A stretch of DNA of 21,748 nucleotides from a virus (IMGVR_UViG_3300009433_001838:1-21748), one strand, 5' to 3'; positions 13,303 to 21,367 are shown, counted from the stretch's first letter. Program-made: numbers and translations. The notes: generated from the letters alone by a model not told the origin.

Positions 13303-13993
13303 TAGATAGAAAGTTATGAACTCTACGATGATTTGAATTAATTACTTGAGGAAGAATTTCATTTTGCATAATACCATTTGCTCTACCAGGCATAATGGTG
13401 GGTTTGATGTTATGCATATCCATAGCAAAAGGAAGACTCAATTGATCTCTAGAAGAATACTTACAAATAATCTCCCACCATGTTAGCATAAGTTCTTGAA
13501 TTTCCAAACTGTTTCTCTGAATTCTACAAGGCAACTCATACAAACCATTTTCTTCAGGATAACTACGTGACTGATAAAAATTCACCTGTGATTGAACGTG
13601 GTATCCTTTATCAAATTTTATTCCTTGAATGATATTTGCTTCAGCATACACACAGTTCCTTTCTGGGTGTTTGAATAAAGCGATATCACTATCTTTCAGA
13701 TATTTTTCTACAATCTCTTTCGGATCCATCATGACTGCGTGAGTAGAATCAATCCAGATGTAGTAATCATATCCAGGTACAAAAAGATGAGGTAAGACCT
13801 TATAAATCTTGGCATTCCTTCTGTTTGCATACTCTCTATCAATAGAGAATTTCCTCAATGTCATTGGAGTCCATATAGAATCCCCAATTAACTCTTCCTC
13901 TACAAAAGCAAAGTAGTCTGCAGAATCATATTTTACATTAACCTCTGCTGGGAGAGTAGCACCAACAGAAGCAGTTAAGACAGCAATTTTCAT
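13295..13993 (-). CDS. DUF616-type (TOD1/MUCI70-like) glycosyltransferase-like protein
   Basis: This 232-residue protein starts MKIAVLTASVG and has NRRNAKIYKVLPHLF, then PGYDYYIWIDSTHAV (the D-x-T/S position of a GT-A metal site). KHPERNCVYAEA follows. This order (YDYYIWID, KHPxRxCxYxEA) is characteristic of DUF616, whose plant members act in cell-wall glycan synthesis. A late H/R-rich stretch ends the protein. Cytosolic, no membrane segments. Coupled by four-base overlap to the upstream GT11 gene. Confidence 0.75.
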   Translation of the reverse strand: MKIAVLTASVGATLPAEVNVKYDSADYFAFVEEELIGDSIWTPMTLRKFSIDREYANRRNAKIYKVLPHLFVPGYDYYIWIDSTHAVMMDPKEIVEKYLKDSDIALFKHPERNCVYAEANIIQGIKFDKGYHVQSQVNFYQSRSYPEENGLYELPCRIQRNSLEIQELMLTWWEIICKYSSRDQLSLPFAMDMHNIKPTIMPGRANGIMQNEILPQVINSNHRRVHNFLSNV

Positions 13994-14847
13994 AACTCAA
14001 TCCAGTTTTTGTTTTCAGGGACAATATCAGAGGTGTCATGGTCATATGCTTTACCAAACCACATCTTAGGAGAAATTAGTTTACGTGTTCTATCTTTCTG
14101 AAGATAACCACCCCACCATGATAGCGAACTGTTGGCAGTGATACCACCATCACACAGAGACATGAGGCACAAGTCCACAAAGGGAACCAGAGCACCATCT
14201 TCATGCGTATCAGTTGACTCTGACATGTTAAACCTATCAGCAGAGAAGAACTCCTGCTCTTTACACCAATCAATAGAATCAGAGAAAACAATCACAGGAG
14301 TATCTTCTGGGAAGTGCTCAAGTGCCTTCTGATAATACTCAATAGGTTGGAGGGGGTGATGATCTTGAAGATTAGTGTATGCCCATTTGAATCCTCTCTT
14401 ATCTGCTAAGTTAGGGTCACCCCTACGAACATGCAACATTATAGGACGAGTATCAAATCCACTCATCATTTCTTCACAAGGTTTTACAATTTCATCATGA
14501 AACTGCAAGTCATTCCGAATGACATCTTCAATCTCAACAAAATACTTATCTGTCTGATAGCAACCAAGCAGGTTCACATTGTCAGGACAGTTGTCATACA
14601 GGTTCTCATCAAAATGAAAATGTGCCTCCTGAACCCCTTGCTGGGTATTCAGAAAAGCAATGTTCTCTTCTTTGATTCCATCCAACTTAAAGCATTCATG
14701 AACACCGTAGTTATCAATACTGTCGTATGGGGGAGGAAATACAAAGTCAAATCCTTTATGTGCTGCAATGCCACGGAGAGAGGCATACTGAAACAATTGA
14801 TTGCCTAAGCGGCCACTGTTACCAAGTCCGTTAAATCCAATAGTCAT
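13990..14847 (-). CDS. GT11 alpha-1,2-fucosyltransferase-like protein, copy 2
   Basis: The 285-residue protein has GRLGNQLFQYASLRG (about 12-26), HVRRGDP, PVIVFSDSIDWCKEQ and GGITANSSLSWWGGYL, the diagnostic GT11 set. It is clearly related to the copy at 7961-8761 (shared beginning IGFN-LG, shared DLCLMSLC) but diverged, with an extra segment after HVRRGDP. The two may use different donors (GDP-L-fucose, GDP-colitose or GDP-L-galactose) or acceptors. Four-base ATGA overlaps on both sides. Confidence 0.92.
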   Translation of the reverse strand: MTIGFNGLGNSGRLGNQLFQYASLRGIAAHKGFDFVFPPPYDSIDNYGVHECFKLDGIKEENIAFLNTQQGVQEAHFHFDENLYDNCPDNVNLLGCYQTDKYFVEIEDVIRNDLQFHDEIVKPCEEMMSGFDTRPIMLHVRRGDPNLADKRGFKWAYTNLQDHHPLQPIEYYQKALEHFPEDTPVIVFSDSIDWCKEQEFFSADRFNMSESTDTHEDGALVPFVDLCLMSLCDGGITANSSLSWWGGYLQKDRTRKLISPKMWFGKAYDHDTSDIVPENKNWIEL

Positions 14848-15695
14848 TTGTAATTCTTTTTCATTTCATTATACACCTTTCTAATACCAACATCAATGGT
14901 AGTTTTGGGAACCCACCAATTTAAAATATAATTGTCTGCTTCATTTCTCTTATCCATCTGAACACTATCTTTTGCTAGACCAGGTTTAATCTCAACATCA
15001 TAATTACCATCAACAGCAAAGCATCCTTTAATAATAGAGGCAACTTCTTTAATTGTCTCTGATCTAAATGCTGTAATGTGAAGAGGATCCTCTGGTTTGA
15101 AGTCAGTATAGTTTTCCATAACCGTCTCCAATGCTTCACAGCAATCCTCAGCATAGAGAAACTGACGTTCTTCAGTGCCATCGGTCAACATCTCAAATTG
15201 ACCCTCTTCAAACCCTCTACGGATAAAGTCAGTGATGACATGTGCTTTCTCCATGTCCTTTTCAATTCCATAGACATTCCAGAACTTAACAGTCAGTCCT
15301 TTGAGTGCAGTAGTATGCAGTTCACCGACACGTTTCATCACACCATAAGGAGAGTAAGACATGTTACTCATTTGAGATGAGGCAAAGACAAATCTCTTCT
15401 TAAATTTTCCAAGTAAGCGAAACGTATTTGCCATCATGCGAGTGTTGTTATTCACAAACTCAAATGTATGCTGATACTTCTTCAGGTAACGTGAACCACC
15501 CACATCAAAAGCAAGAAAGAATACAAAATCAGCGTACTGAATTGCATTCTCTACTACAGTGTTGGGTGTCACTCTCAAATCATATTGAGCACCATTTACA
15601 ATATCAACATTAGTTACATGATGTCCTTTATCTTTTAAGTAATCAGATAGATAAGCACCGATCTGTCCAGCAGATCCTAAGATTGTAATATTCAT
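14844..15695 (-). CDS. Extended SDR sugar-nucleotide epimerase/dehydratase
   Basis: The 283-residue protein has the Rossmann start MNITILGSAGQIGAYL (G-x-x-G-x-x-G), a Ser in FVFASSQMSNM, and the catalytic Y-x-x-x-K as YGVMK. Near the C-terminal part, RQFLYAEDCCEAL is the usual extended-SDR substrate-domain motif. It therefore acts on a nucleotide sugar with NAD(P), but which reaction is unclear. Because it follows the GDP-mannose 3,5-epimerase it may work on the same branch. It is not a Gmd or Fcl copy. Overlaps both neighbours by four bases. Confidence 0.88.
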   Translation of the reverse strand: MNITILGSAGQIGAYLSDYLKDKGHHVTNVDIVNGAQYDLRVTPNTVVENAIQYADFVFFLAFDVGGSRYLKKYQHTFEFVNNNTRMMANTFRLLGKFKKRFVFASSQMSNMSYSPYGVMKRVGELHTTALKGLTVKFWNVYGIEKDMEKAHVITDFIRRGFEEGQFEMLTDGTEERQFLYAEDCCEALETVMENYTDFKPEDPLHITAFRSETIKEVASIIKGCFAVDGNYDVEIKPGLAKDSVQMDKRNEADNYILNWWVPKTTIDVGIRKVYNEMKKNYK

Positions 15696-16747
15696 TCTTC
15701 AGAATTAGCAGCAATTTGATCAGAAATCCAAGCATAAGTTCTAGCAATACCTTCCTCCAGAGTCATACTATAGTCCCATTGCAGTGCTTCACGAATCAAT
15801 TCGTTATTAGAGTTGCGTCCACGCACACCCAGAGGACCATCAATATGAATCTTCCTTACATCCTTACCAGCAACCTTTCCAACAGTGTCTACTAGTTGAT
15901 TGATAGTCACCATCTCTTCAGAACCAATGTTTACAGGTCCAAGGAAGTCAGATTCCATCAGGCGACGAGTTGCTTCGATACACTCATCAATGTAGAGGAA
16001 TGAACGAGTCTGTTCACCATCGCCCCAGACCTCAATAGCACCACCGTCTTCAGGTAGATATGCTACTTTACGACACATTGCAGCAGGAGACTTCTCCTTA
16101 CCACCATCCCAGGTGCTATCAGGTCCATAGATGTTATGGAAGCGAGCAATACGAACGGGGATACCATGGTTGCGATTGAACGTTAGATATAGACGTTCAG
16201 AGAACAGTTTCTCCCAACCATATTCAGAGTCAGGACCAGCAGGATAAGCATCACTTTCCTTGAGTCCAGGGTTGTCCACATCCATCTGAGCATACTCAGG
16301 ATACATGCAGGCAGAGGAGGAATAGAAAATCTTAGTTCTGTTCTGTTCAACCTGCTTATTCAACTCCAGTTGACACTTGAGCATGTTAAGGTTGATAGCA
16401 GCAGAGTTATACATCACCTCAGAGTCATTGTCTCCAGAGAAGATATAACCAGCACCACCCATATCAGCAGCATACTGATAGATTTCATCAAAAGGTTCTA
16501 CAAACTTCTCTGCCACATTTGCATAGAAGTTACCCTGATATCCAGAGAACCTGATGACACGACCCATCAGACTGATGTCCGTAAGATCTCCAAGGATGAA
16601 CTCATCAGCAAGAGTAGGAGAATATTCTGGACGCTTGATATCTACACCACGTACCCAGTATCCCTCACTCTTGAGACGGCGAACCATATGACTACCAATA
16701 AATCCACCAGCACCACAAACAAGTGCAGTCTTTTGTCGTTCAGACAT
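15692..16747 (-). CDS. gme: GDP-mannose 3,5-epimerase-like enzyme
   Basis: This should convert GDP-D-mannose to GDP-L-galactose (and GDP-L-gulose). The ATG at 16747 has GGAGG five bases upstream and gives 351 residues. Diagnostic features are VCGAGGFIGSHMVRRL, WVRGVDIKRPEY, AADMGGAGYIF, SSSACMYPE with Cys147, LKESDAYPA, and YGWEK with Tyr176 and Lys180. FHNIYGP, GGKEKSPAAMCRK (the second catalytic Lys) and WGDGEQTRSFLYIDEC complete the set. Spacing matches plant GME (Cys145, Tyr174, Lys178), so this is a specific call rather than a general epimerase. It has GDP-mannose as substrate in common with Gmd, forming a branch point. Confidence 0.92.
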   Translation of the reverse strand: MSERQKTALVCGAGGFIGSHMVRRLKSEGYWVRGVDIKRPEYSPTLADEFILGDLTDISLMGRVIRFSGYQGNFYANVAEKFVEPFDEIYQYAADMGGAGYIFSGDNDSEVMYNSAAINLNMLKCQLELNKQVEQNRTKIFYSSSACMYPEYAQMDVDNPGLKESDAYPAGPDSEYGWEKLFSERLYLTFNRNHGIPVRIARFHNIYGPDSTWDGGKEKSPAAMCRKVAYLPEDGGAIEVWGDGEQTRSFLYIDECIEATRRLMESDFLGPVNIGSEEMVTINQLVDTVGKVAGKDVRKIHIDGPLGVRGRNSNNELIREALQWDYSMTLEEGIARTYAWISDQIAANSEE

Positions 16748-16748
16748 T

Positions 16749-17507
16749 CTATCCTCCAATAAATTCAGAAATTTCGTGTTTTACTCTAGCATGAAAGTCC
16801 CAGTATTCTTTGGACTTTCCGTAGTTTTCTTCTACTACATCTACACGATCATCATAAAACTTCTCATCAAGATTGTCAAGAATATCCTTGAGTTCTTCGA
16901 TAGTATTAAAAATAATCATGCCATCGGTATTGAAATAATCACCGATGTTCGATGCACCCCAATAGATTGGGATAGTTTTAGAAGCAAGGCAATCGATCAA
17001 CTTTTCAGTAATCCAGTTATCTCGCTGCTCGTTCTCTACAACTATGTGATATTTAGCAGTTTCAAAGAGAAAGTTCTTGTTCGGTGTTCGCGGTGGCGAC
17101 TTGTGCTTGACAATACTAAAACCATTCAGGTCCTCTGCCTCTTGTAACCCCTCCCAAATTTGCAGACGGAGTTTATGTCCAGGGGCCCATCCCTTATTAC
17201 TGGTGTTAAAGGAACAAATCTTCTGTTTGTTTGGTTTGAACTCATCCCATTCAATCCAACAGCAACCAAAGATAAACTTTTGAGCATTAGGAAGGTCTAG
17301 AAGGTCTTCCCTCCAGGTAAGAATTAAATCAAACTGTTCTGCGTTTGCTCTTACATTATTGGCAATGTCAAGAATAGAAGGTGGTTCACATAAAACCAAT
17401 ACATTTATACAGTCTGCTTTCCATGCGAGTGCATCATAGGAAATATGAACCTTCTTCTCAAACTGACCATCTGTGGACAGTGTTCCACTACACTCAATAT
17501 CATACAT
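16749..17507 (-). CDS. GT10-like fucosyltransferase
   Basis: The 252-residue protein has the C-terminal GT10 (alpha-1,3/1,4-fucosyltransferase) signature: YHIVVENEQRDNWITEKLID followed by CLASKTIPIYWGASNIGDYF. This corresponds to the F-x-x-x-x-EN---D-x-x-TEK---VP-x-x-G donor site. The N-terminal half (FDLILTWREDLLDLP, KFIFGCCWIEW) is as in short bacterial members. Expected donor is GDP-L-fucose or a related GDP-L-sugar from this operon. No membrane anchor. Overlaps the ColD-like gene by eight bases; its stop is two bases before the GME start. Confidence 0.87.
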   Translation of the reverse strand: MYDIECSGTLSTDGQFEKKVHISYDALAWKADCINVLVLCEPPSILDIANNVRANAEQFDLILTWREDLLDLPNAQKFIFGCCWIEWDEFKPNKQKICSFNTSNKGWAPGHKLRLQIWEGLQEAEDLNGFSIVKHKSPPRTPNKNFLFETAKYHIVVENEQRDNWITEKLIDCLASKTIPIYWGASNIGDYFNTDGMIIFNTIEELKDILDNLDEKFYDDRVDVVEENYGKSKEYWDFHARVKHEISEFIGG

Positions 17508-18675
17508 TTGGAATTACCTCGTTCAAAATTTCAAGAAGTCTATTTACTTTTCTGTCAGTTACGAATTGACTATTACCCACGTACAATCCATTCTTATGTA
17601 GGATCTCTACGTTGGGTTCCTCTCGCTGAGTGCAGAGTTCATACTTCCTAAATGCAGGATGGCGAAGAAGATTGCCACTGATAATAGGACGAAACTCAAT
17701 TTCATTAAGCATCAAAGTTCCCTTTACCTTTGCAACACACTTCTCATCAAAAGGAATAATTGGTAGAGAAAAACTACTATTACCCGGTTGATACTGAGGT
17801 GTTCTGAGTCCCTTATGAAACAAAACACCGTTATAATACTGACGGTAATTTTGTTTACGGATTTCGATATTCTTATTAAGTTTTTTTAGTTGAGAAAGTC
17901 CTAGAACAGCACAGATTTCATGGTTACGGAAGTTATATCCATCCGTCATGAACAAGAATGCAGGATCAATATCAGGGTTTTCTGTTACATATTTGTCACG
18001 ATTAAAGTCAGATTCCCTTGCCATGCCATGGGATCTCTTCATTCGCATCAAATCATAAAGGTCTGGATTGTTAGTGCAGACCATTCCACCTTCAACAGTA
18101 GTGATATGATGTCCAAAATAAAAACTAAAAGTTGATCCAGCAGATAGAGTTCCTCTCTTGTTTAGATTAGAATCTTGAACACCATGAGACTCACAAACGT
18201 CTTCAAGAATCAATGCGTTAGGAAAAATATCCTCAATCTTCTCCACATCAGAGGACAATCCAATCAAGTGTGTGACAAAAACTACCTTAATATCAGGATG
18301 TTGAGTGGCAACATACTTCAATTCTTCGATATCAAAGGAGAAATTGTTCAGATTAATGTCACAAAAGATAGGTTGTAATCCATTTTGAATGACTGGACCA
18401 ACATTAGTGACCCAAGTCGTAGCAGGAACTAGAACTTTGTCTCCGTCTTTAAGACCACAGAGTTCTTTGATAGATGCAATCAAAAGAGAGTTGGCAGTGC
18501 TACCACTAGAAACATAAAGAGAGTAATCAACACCCAACCACTCTGCCCACTTCTTTTCAAATTGACGAACCTTAGGTCCATTTGTCAATCTCGAACTAGT
18601 GAGAAGAAATGCTGCCATTTTGAGACGATCTTTGAAGGTAATCGTCTCTTCCATCAGAGGCCAAGATTCAATCAT
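17500..18675 (-). CDS. colD: ColD-like GDP-4-keto-6-deoxymannose 3-dehydratase (PLP)
   Basis: The 391-residue protein belongs to the DegT/DnrJ/EryC1/StrS PLP family. It shows SSGSTANSLLIASI, EDVCESHG (Asp159 for the PLP ring nitrogen) and SFYFGHHITTVEGGMV. In ordinary sugar aminotransferases the last motif has a PLP-binding Lys; here His189 stands in that place. His at that point is the mark of the 3-dehydratases ColD and the Fe-S enzyme E1 (RfbH). Length (E. coli ColD is about 388 residues) and the presence of Gmd and Fcl/ColC genes favour ColD. It would remove the 3-hydroxyl from GDP-4-keto-6-deoxymannose, leading to colitose. Four-base overlap with the upstream gene. Confidence 0.85.
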   Translation of the reverse strand: MIESWPLMEETITFKDRLKMAAFLLTSSRLTNGPKVRQFEKKWAEWLGVDYSLYVSSGSTANSLLIASIKELCGLKDGDKVLVPATTWVTNVGPVIQNGLQPIFCDINLNNFSFDIEELKYVATQHPDIKVVFVTHLIGLSSDVEKIEDIFPNALILEDVCESHGVQDSNLNKRGTLSAGSTFSFYFGHHITTVEGGMVCTNNPDLYDLMRMKRSHGMARESDFNRDKYVTENPDIDPAFLFMTDGYNFRNHEICAVLGLSQLKKLNKNIEIRKQNYRQYYNGVLFHKGLRTPQYQPGNSSFSLPIIPFDEKCVAKVKGTLMLNEIEFRPIISGNLLRHPAFRKYELCTQREEPNVEILHKNGLYVGNSQFVTDRKVNRLLEILNEVIPNV

Positions 18676-19595
18676 GTGTTTTTCTTCTCCAACTTGTAGT
18701 ATTCATAAGTATTTTTCAATCCCTTTTCCAGGGAAGTTTTAGGTTTCCAACCAAGATTTTCTAGTTTTGACACATCAAGAAGTTTTTTCATCATACCATC
18801 TGGTTTATCAGTGTCCCACTTTATTTCCCCTTTAAACTCAACCACATCTTTAATGATGTCTGCAAGTTCTTTAATAGAATAATCAACGCCACTTCCTACA
18901 TTGATTATATCGCCATCATTGTAGTTAAGCATCAGAAATACACAGGCATCCGCAAGATCTTCAACGTAGATAAATTCCCTTCTAGCGACTCCAGTCCCCC
19001 AACAGGTAACACTATCATCAGATGTAGAGAACTTAGATATCAAAGATCCAATAACATGTCCTGTACTGGAGTTGAACTTATCCTTCGGACCATAAACATT
19101 ACAAGGTTGAGCAGTGATAAAGTTACAATTATATTGCTTCCGATATGCTTGGCACAGTTTAATACCAGCAATTTTAGCGATGGAGTACGCTTCATTAGTA
19201 GGTTCAAGATGTCCTGATAATAGATACTCTTCCCTCATAGGCTGAGGACATTCCTTAGGGTAGATGCATGATGAACCCAGGAACAAGAGTTTCTTTACCT
19301 TATATTTGTGCGAACACTTGATAATATTGCTCTGAATAGAAAGGTTATCAAGTAAAAAGTCAACAGGATGAGCAGCATTATCCCCAATACCACCACATTT
19401 AGCTGCTGCTAAGAGCACGTAATCAGGTCTTTCCAACTTAAAGAAAGTAGAAACCTGATCATAATCAGATAAATCCAACTCCTTTCTCGTCTTTAGAACT
19501 AGATTTCTATACCCAAGTTCACCTAATCGTCTTACGATTGCAGATCCAACCATCCCAGTGTGACCTGCAACGTAAATCTTGTCACTCATATGCAT
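18672..19595 (-). CDS. fcl: GDP-L-fucose synthase or GDP-L-colitose synthase (Fcl/ColC)
   Basis: Starting at the ATG at 19595, which has GGAGG 11 bases upstream, the protein has 307 residues. It shows [29 protein letters not shown] with Ser108 and Cys110, [11 protein letters not shown] with Tyr137 and Lys141, and STGHVIG with a His. These match the catalytic set of E. coli GDP-fucose synthase (Ser107, Cys109, Tyr136, Lys140, His179). The enzyme epimerises at C3/C5 and reduces C4 of GDP-4-keto-6-deoxymannose (to GDP-fucose). If the ColD-like enzyme acts first, the product is GDP-colitose. ColC is an Fcl homologue, so motifs cannot separate them. An ATG at 19589 is the other possible start. Confidence 0.9.
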   Translation of the reverse strand: MHMSDKIYVAGHTGMVGSAIVRRLGELGYRNLVLKTRKELDLSDYDQVSTFFKLERPDYVLLAAAKCGGIGDNAAHPVDFLLDNLSIQSNIIKCSHKYKVKKLLFLGSSCIYPKECPQPMREEYLLSGHLEPTNEAYSIAKIAGIKLCQAYRKQYNCNFITAQPCNVYGPKDKFNSSTGHVIGSLISKFSTSDDSVTCWGTGVARREFIYVEDLADACVFLMLNYNDGDIINVGSGVDYSIKELADIIKDVVEFKGEIKWDTDKPDGMMKKLLDVSKLENLGWKPKTSLEKGLKNTYEYYKLEKKNT

Positions 19596-20652
19596 AACGA
19601 CTGAATCCTCCCGATGTAAGAAGTTCATCTCTTTTAGCAAACTCGATGTCCTTATTTACCATCTCTCCAATCATCTCATCCAGAGTAATTTCTGGTTTCC
19701 AACCAAGAGTCTCTCTTGCTTTGGTTGAATCACCAAGCAAAGTCTCAACTTCAGCATCCCTAAAGTACCTAGGACTAACACTAATTACCACATTACCAGT
19801 GTTTTTATCGATTCCAATCTCATTTACACCCTCACCTTGCCACTGAATATCCATTCCAAGGCACTTACCAGTGCGCTCACAGAACTCTCTAACAGTGATT
19901 TGTTCCATAGTAGAGATCACAAAGTCATCTGGTACATCATGTTGCATCATCATCCACATAGCACGGACGTAATCCTTAGCATGACCCCAGTCACGCTTAG
20001 CATCTAGGTTACCCAGTCTCAAAGTCTTCAGAAGACCAAGACTGACCCGTGCAAGGTCCCGTGTAATCTTCCTAGTGACAAAAGTTTCACCTCTACGGGG
20101 TGATTCGTGGTTGAAAAGGATACCAGAACACGCAAACATACCGTATGACTCACGATAGTTCTTAGTAATCCAGTGAGCATATAGTTTTGCTACCCCATAT
20201 GGAGACCGTGGATAGAAGGGAGTAGTCTCTTTCTGAGGATTTTCTTGCACCAAACCAAACATTTCTGAGGTAGATGCCTGGTAGAACCTAGTCGTTTTCT
20301 CCAAACCAAGGATACGAATTGCCTCAAGGATACGAAGAGTTCCAATCGCATCACTGTTAGCAGTGTACTCAGGTGTTTCAAAAGAAACCTTCACATGACT
20401 CTGAGCACCTAGGTTATAGATCTCATCAGGTCGAATCATCTGAATCAAACGAATCAAATTCGTAGAATCAGTCAAATCACCATAGTGCATATAGAAGTTT
20501 TTACTTCCATTAAAGACATGATTCACTCTATCAGTATTAAATGAAGAACTTCTTCGTTTAATACCATGCACTTCATATCCTTTTTCCAAGAGTAACTCAG
20601 CAAGATAAGAACCATCTTGCCCCGTTAGTCCCGTAATCAGTGCTCTTTTCAT
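19582..20652 (-). CDS. gmd: GDP-mannose 4,6-dehydratase
   Basis: The 356-residue protein makes GDP-4-keto-6-deoxy-D-mannose from GDP-mannose, the first step towards fucose, colitose and related sugars. It has the NADP-binding [10 protein letters not shown] (8-17), [15 protein letters not shown], catalytic Thr128 and Glu130 in QASTSEMFG, and Tyr152 and Lys156 in YGVAK. All are four residues below E. coli Gmd numbering. [13 protein letters not shown] and [15 protein letters not shown] are also present. Full length and intact. It leads the 15-gene glycan operon, behind a terminator-linked promoter. It overlaps the downstream gene by 14 bases. Confidence 0.97.
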   Translation of the reverse strand: MKRALITGLTGQDGSYLAELLLEKGYEVHGIKRRSSSFNTDRVNHVFNGSKNFYMHYGDLTDSTNLIRLIQMIRPDEIYNLGAQSHVKVSFETPEYTANSDAIGTLRILEAIRILGLEKTTRFYQASTSEMFGLVQENPQKETTPFYPRSPYGVAKLYAHWITKNYRESYGMFACSGILFNHESPRRGETFVTRKITRDLARVSLGLLKTLRLGNLDAKRDWGHAKDYVRAMWMMMQHDVPDDFVISTMEQITVREFCERTGKCLGMDIQWQGEGVNEIGIDKNTGNVVISVSPRYFRDAEVETLLGDSTKARETLGWKPEITLDEMIGEMVNKDIEFAKRDELLTSGGFSRYAYE

Positions 20653-20674
20653 ACGTTCATTCTACTATCTCAAC

Positions 20675-20703
20675 ATTATACAAAAAAAGACAGGTTTATG
20701 CAA
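20675..20703 (-). promoter_or_regulatory. Likely promoter of the glycan operon, overlapping a terminator
   Basis: Minus strand: a perfect TATAAT (20675-20680) begins two bases after the T-run of the terminator. A weak -35 TTGCAT (20698-20703, 3 of 6) lies 17 bases upstream, within the terminator loop and stem. The leader to gmd would be about 15 bases with no clear Shine-Dalgarno site. The -35 is poor, so an activator or phage factor may be needed. Confidence 0.5.
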
Positions 20704-20711
20704 CCTGTCTT
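20682..20711 (-). terminator. Strong intrinsic terminator before the glycan operon
   Basis: Minus strand AAGACAGGTT, loop GCATA, AACCTGTCTT gives a perfect 10-pair stem followed by T residues. It ends the right-edge small-gene operon and isolates the glycan operon from it. Confidence 0.9.
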
Positions 20712-20729
20712 AGAGGGAACTTTCATGCA

Positions 20730-20815
20730 CGCCACTTGCTCTTTTACCTGAAGCAAGAAACAGGGCGGGAGTGTTACCTCCATCCGCACCACTTACTCTT
20801 AGGTAAAGTAAGAAA
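20730..20815 (-). repeat. Two tandem degenerate hairpin repeats, 57-base period
   Basis: Two related units lie between the 68-residue gene and the terminator. Each holds a six-pair stem: CTTGCT/AGCAAG (20735-20757) and CTTACT/AGTAAG (20792-20812). They differ by a compensating G-C to A-T pair, and the sequence around them (TTTCTT before, AAGTGG after, on the minus strand) is shared. This suggests selection on RNA structure, possibly processing or 3'-end protection of the small-gene message. Not a known riboswitch or CRISPR. Confidence 0.55.
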
Positions 20816-20817
20816 CC

Positions 20818-21024
20818 TCAGAGATCGCCAAACTTAGCAGGAAATTCACGCTTGAGTGCAGCAATCAGTTGCTCTACTCTTGCAGCATCTCCACCGCCAC
20901 CGCCGCCGTCACATTTTTCATGTGCTTTCGCTTCTAATGCCTTTACCCTTGCTTCGATTTCTACATCATACTTGGACATTGCTGCTCCGCTTGCAGACTT
21001 TGCTGCTTTTCCTTGAATTGACAT
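20818..21024 (-). CDS. Small helical protein with poly-glycine hinge
   Basis: The 68-residue protein has a polar N-terminus (MSIQGKAAKSASGAAMS) and a helix YDVEIEARVKALEAKAHEK with coiled-coil spacing. A run of six glycines follows Cys-Asp, then a second helix (AARVEQLIAALKREF). An alternative start at Met16 would give just the helices. No family is recognised; the helix-Gly-helix pattern suits an oligomeric or virion-associated protein, by inference. After its TGA the same frame stays open for 34 sense codons through the hairpin repeats, which I treat as chance. Confidence 0.65.
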   Translation of the reverse strand: MSIQGKAAKSASGAAMSKYDVEIEARVKALEAKAHEKCDGGGGGGDAARVEQLIAALKREFPAKFGDL

Positions 21025-21130
21025 TTTAATAAATTAATAACATCTTTTTTTATTTAGTTTTTAGAGGGTCTTATGACTCCACCAGTTCTGTTAAAGTCCA
21101 TCCGTGACTTTGGGATCATCCCGACCAGGG

Positions 21131-21367
21131 CTAGTTTACATGACATACCGAGTCTTTGATATAGCAGGGTTTACCTGTCAACCACTTAGGATACTCTGCA
21201 TCTTCCATTGCTAGAAGGCATTGTGCCTGGTTGTCGAACAGATAAACGTCAAACCATCTACGATTGTAGTAGTCTTGCTCCTGTAATCTATAATCAGGTT
21301 TACCATTGAGTTCAATGATACCCTTTTCAACAAACCTAAAAGGTCCACGTTCTAATAGAACTTTCAT
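21131..21367 (-). CDS. Small unknown protein
   Basis: The 78-residue protein (MKVLLERGPFRFVEKG) is rich in aromatic and charged residues (DYYNRRWFDVYLFDN). It has three Cys (QCLLAM, PCYIKD, VCHVN) and no signal or membrane span. Its ATG overlaps the TGA of the upstream gene by four bases. No family recognised. About 106 bases follow before the next gene and contain nothing I can confidently assign. Confidence 0.65.
   Translation of the reverse strand: MKVLLERGPFRFVEKGIIELNGKPDYRLQEQDYYNRRWFDVYLFDNQAQCLLAMEDAEYPKWLTGKPCYIKDSVCHVN

Noticed and set aside
17500-18675. Ordinary sugar aminotransferase call for the DegT-family protein
   Set aside because: The essential PLP lysine is missing and replaced by His189, which points to a 3-dehydratase.
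20712-20817. Same-frame open stretch of 34 sense codons after the TGA of the 68-residue gene, suggesting a readthrough extension
   Set aside because: The stretch coincides with the two hairpin repeats, which differ by two bases in length inside the unit so the repeat reading frame is not kept. The structure, not the peptide, seems to be conserved.
21054-21119. 21-codon minus-strand frame (MIPKSRMDFNRTGG) between two small genes
   Set aside because: Collinear with the operon but lacks a Shine-Dalgarno site and any recognisable feature; could be chance.
21073-21159. 28-codon plus-strand frame (MTPPVLLKSIRDFG) with GAGGG before its ATG
   Set aside because: It runs against the surrounding operon, overlaps the 3' end of the 78-residue gene and has no membrane helix or motif; too short to support alone.
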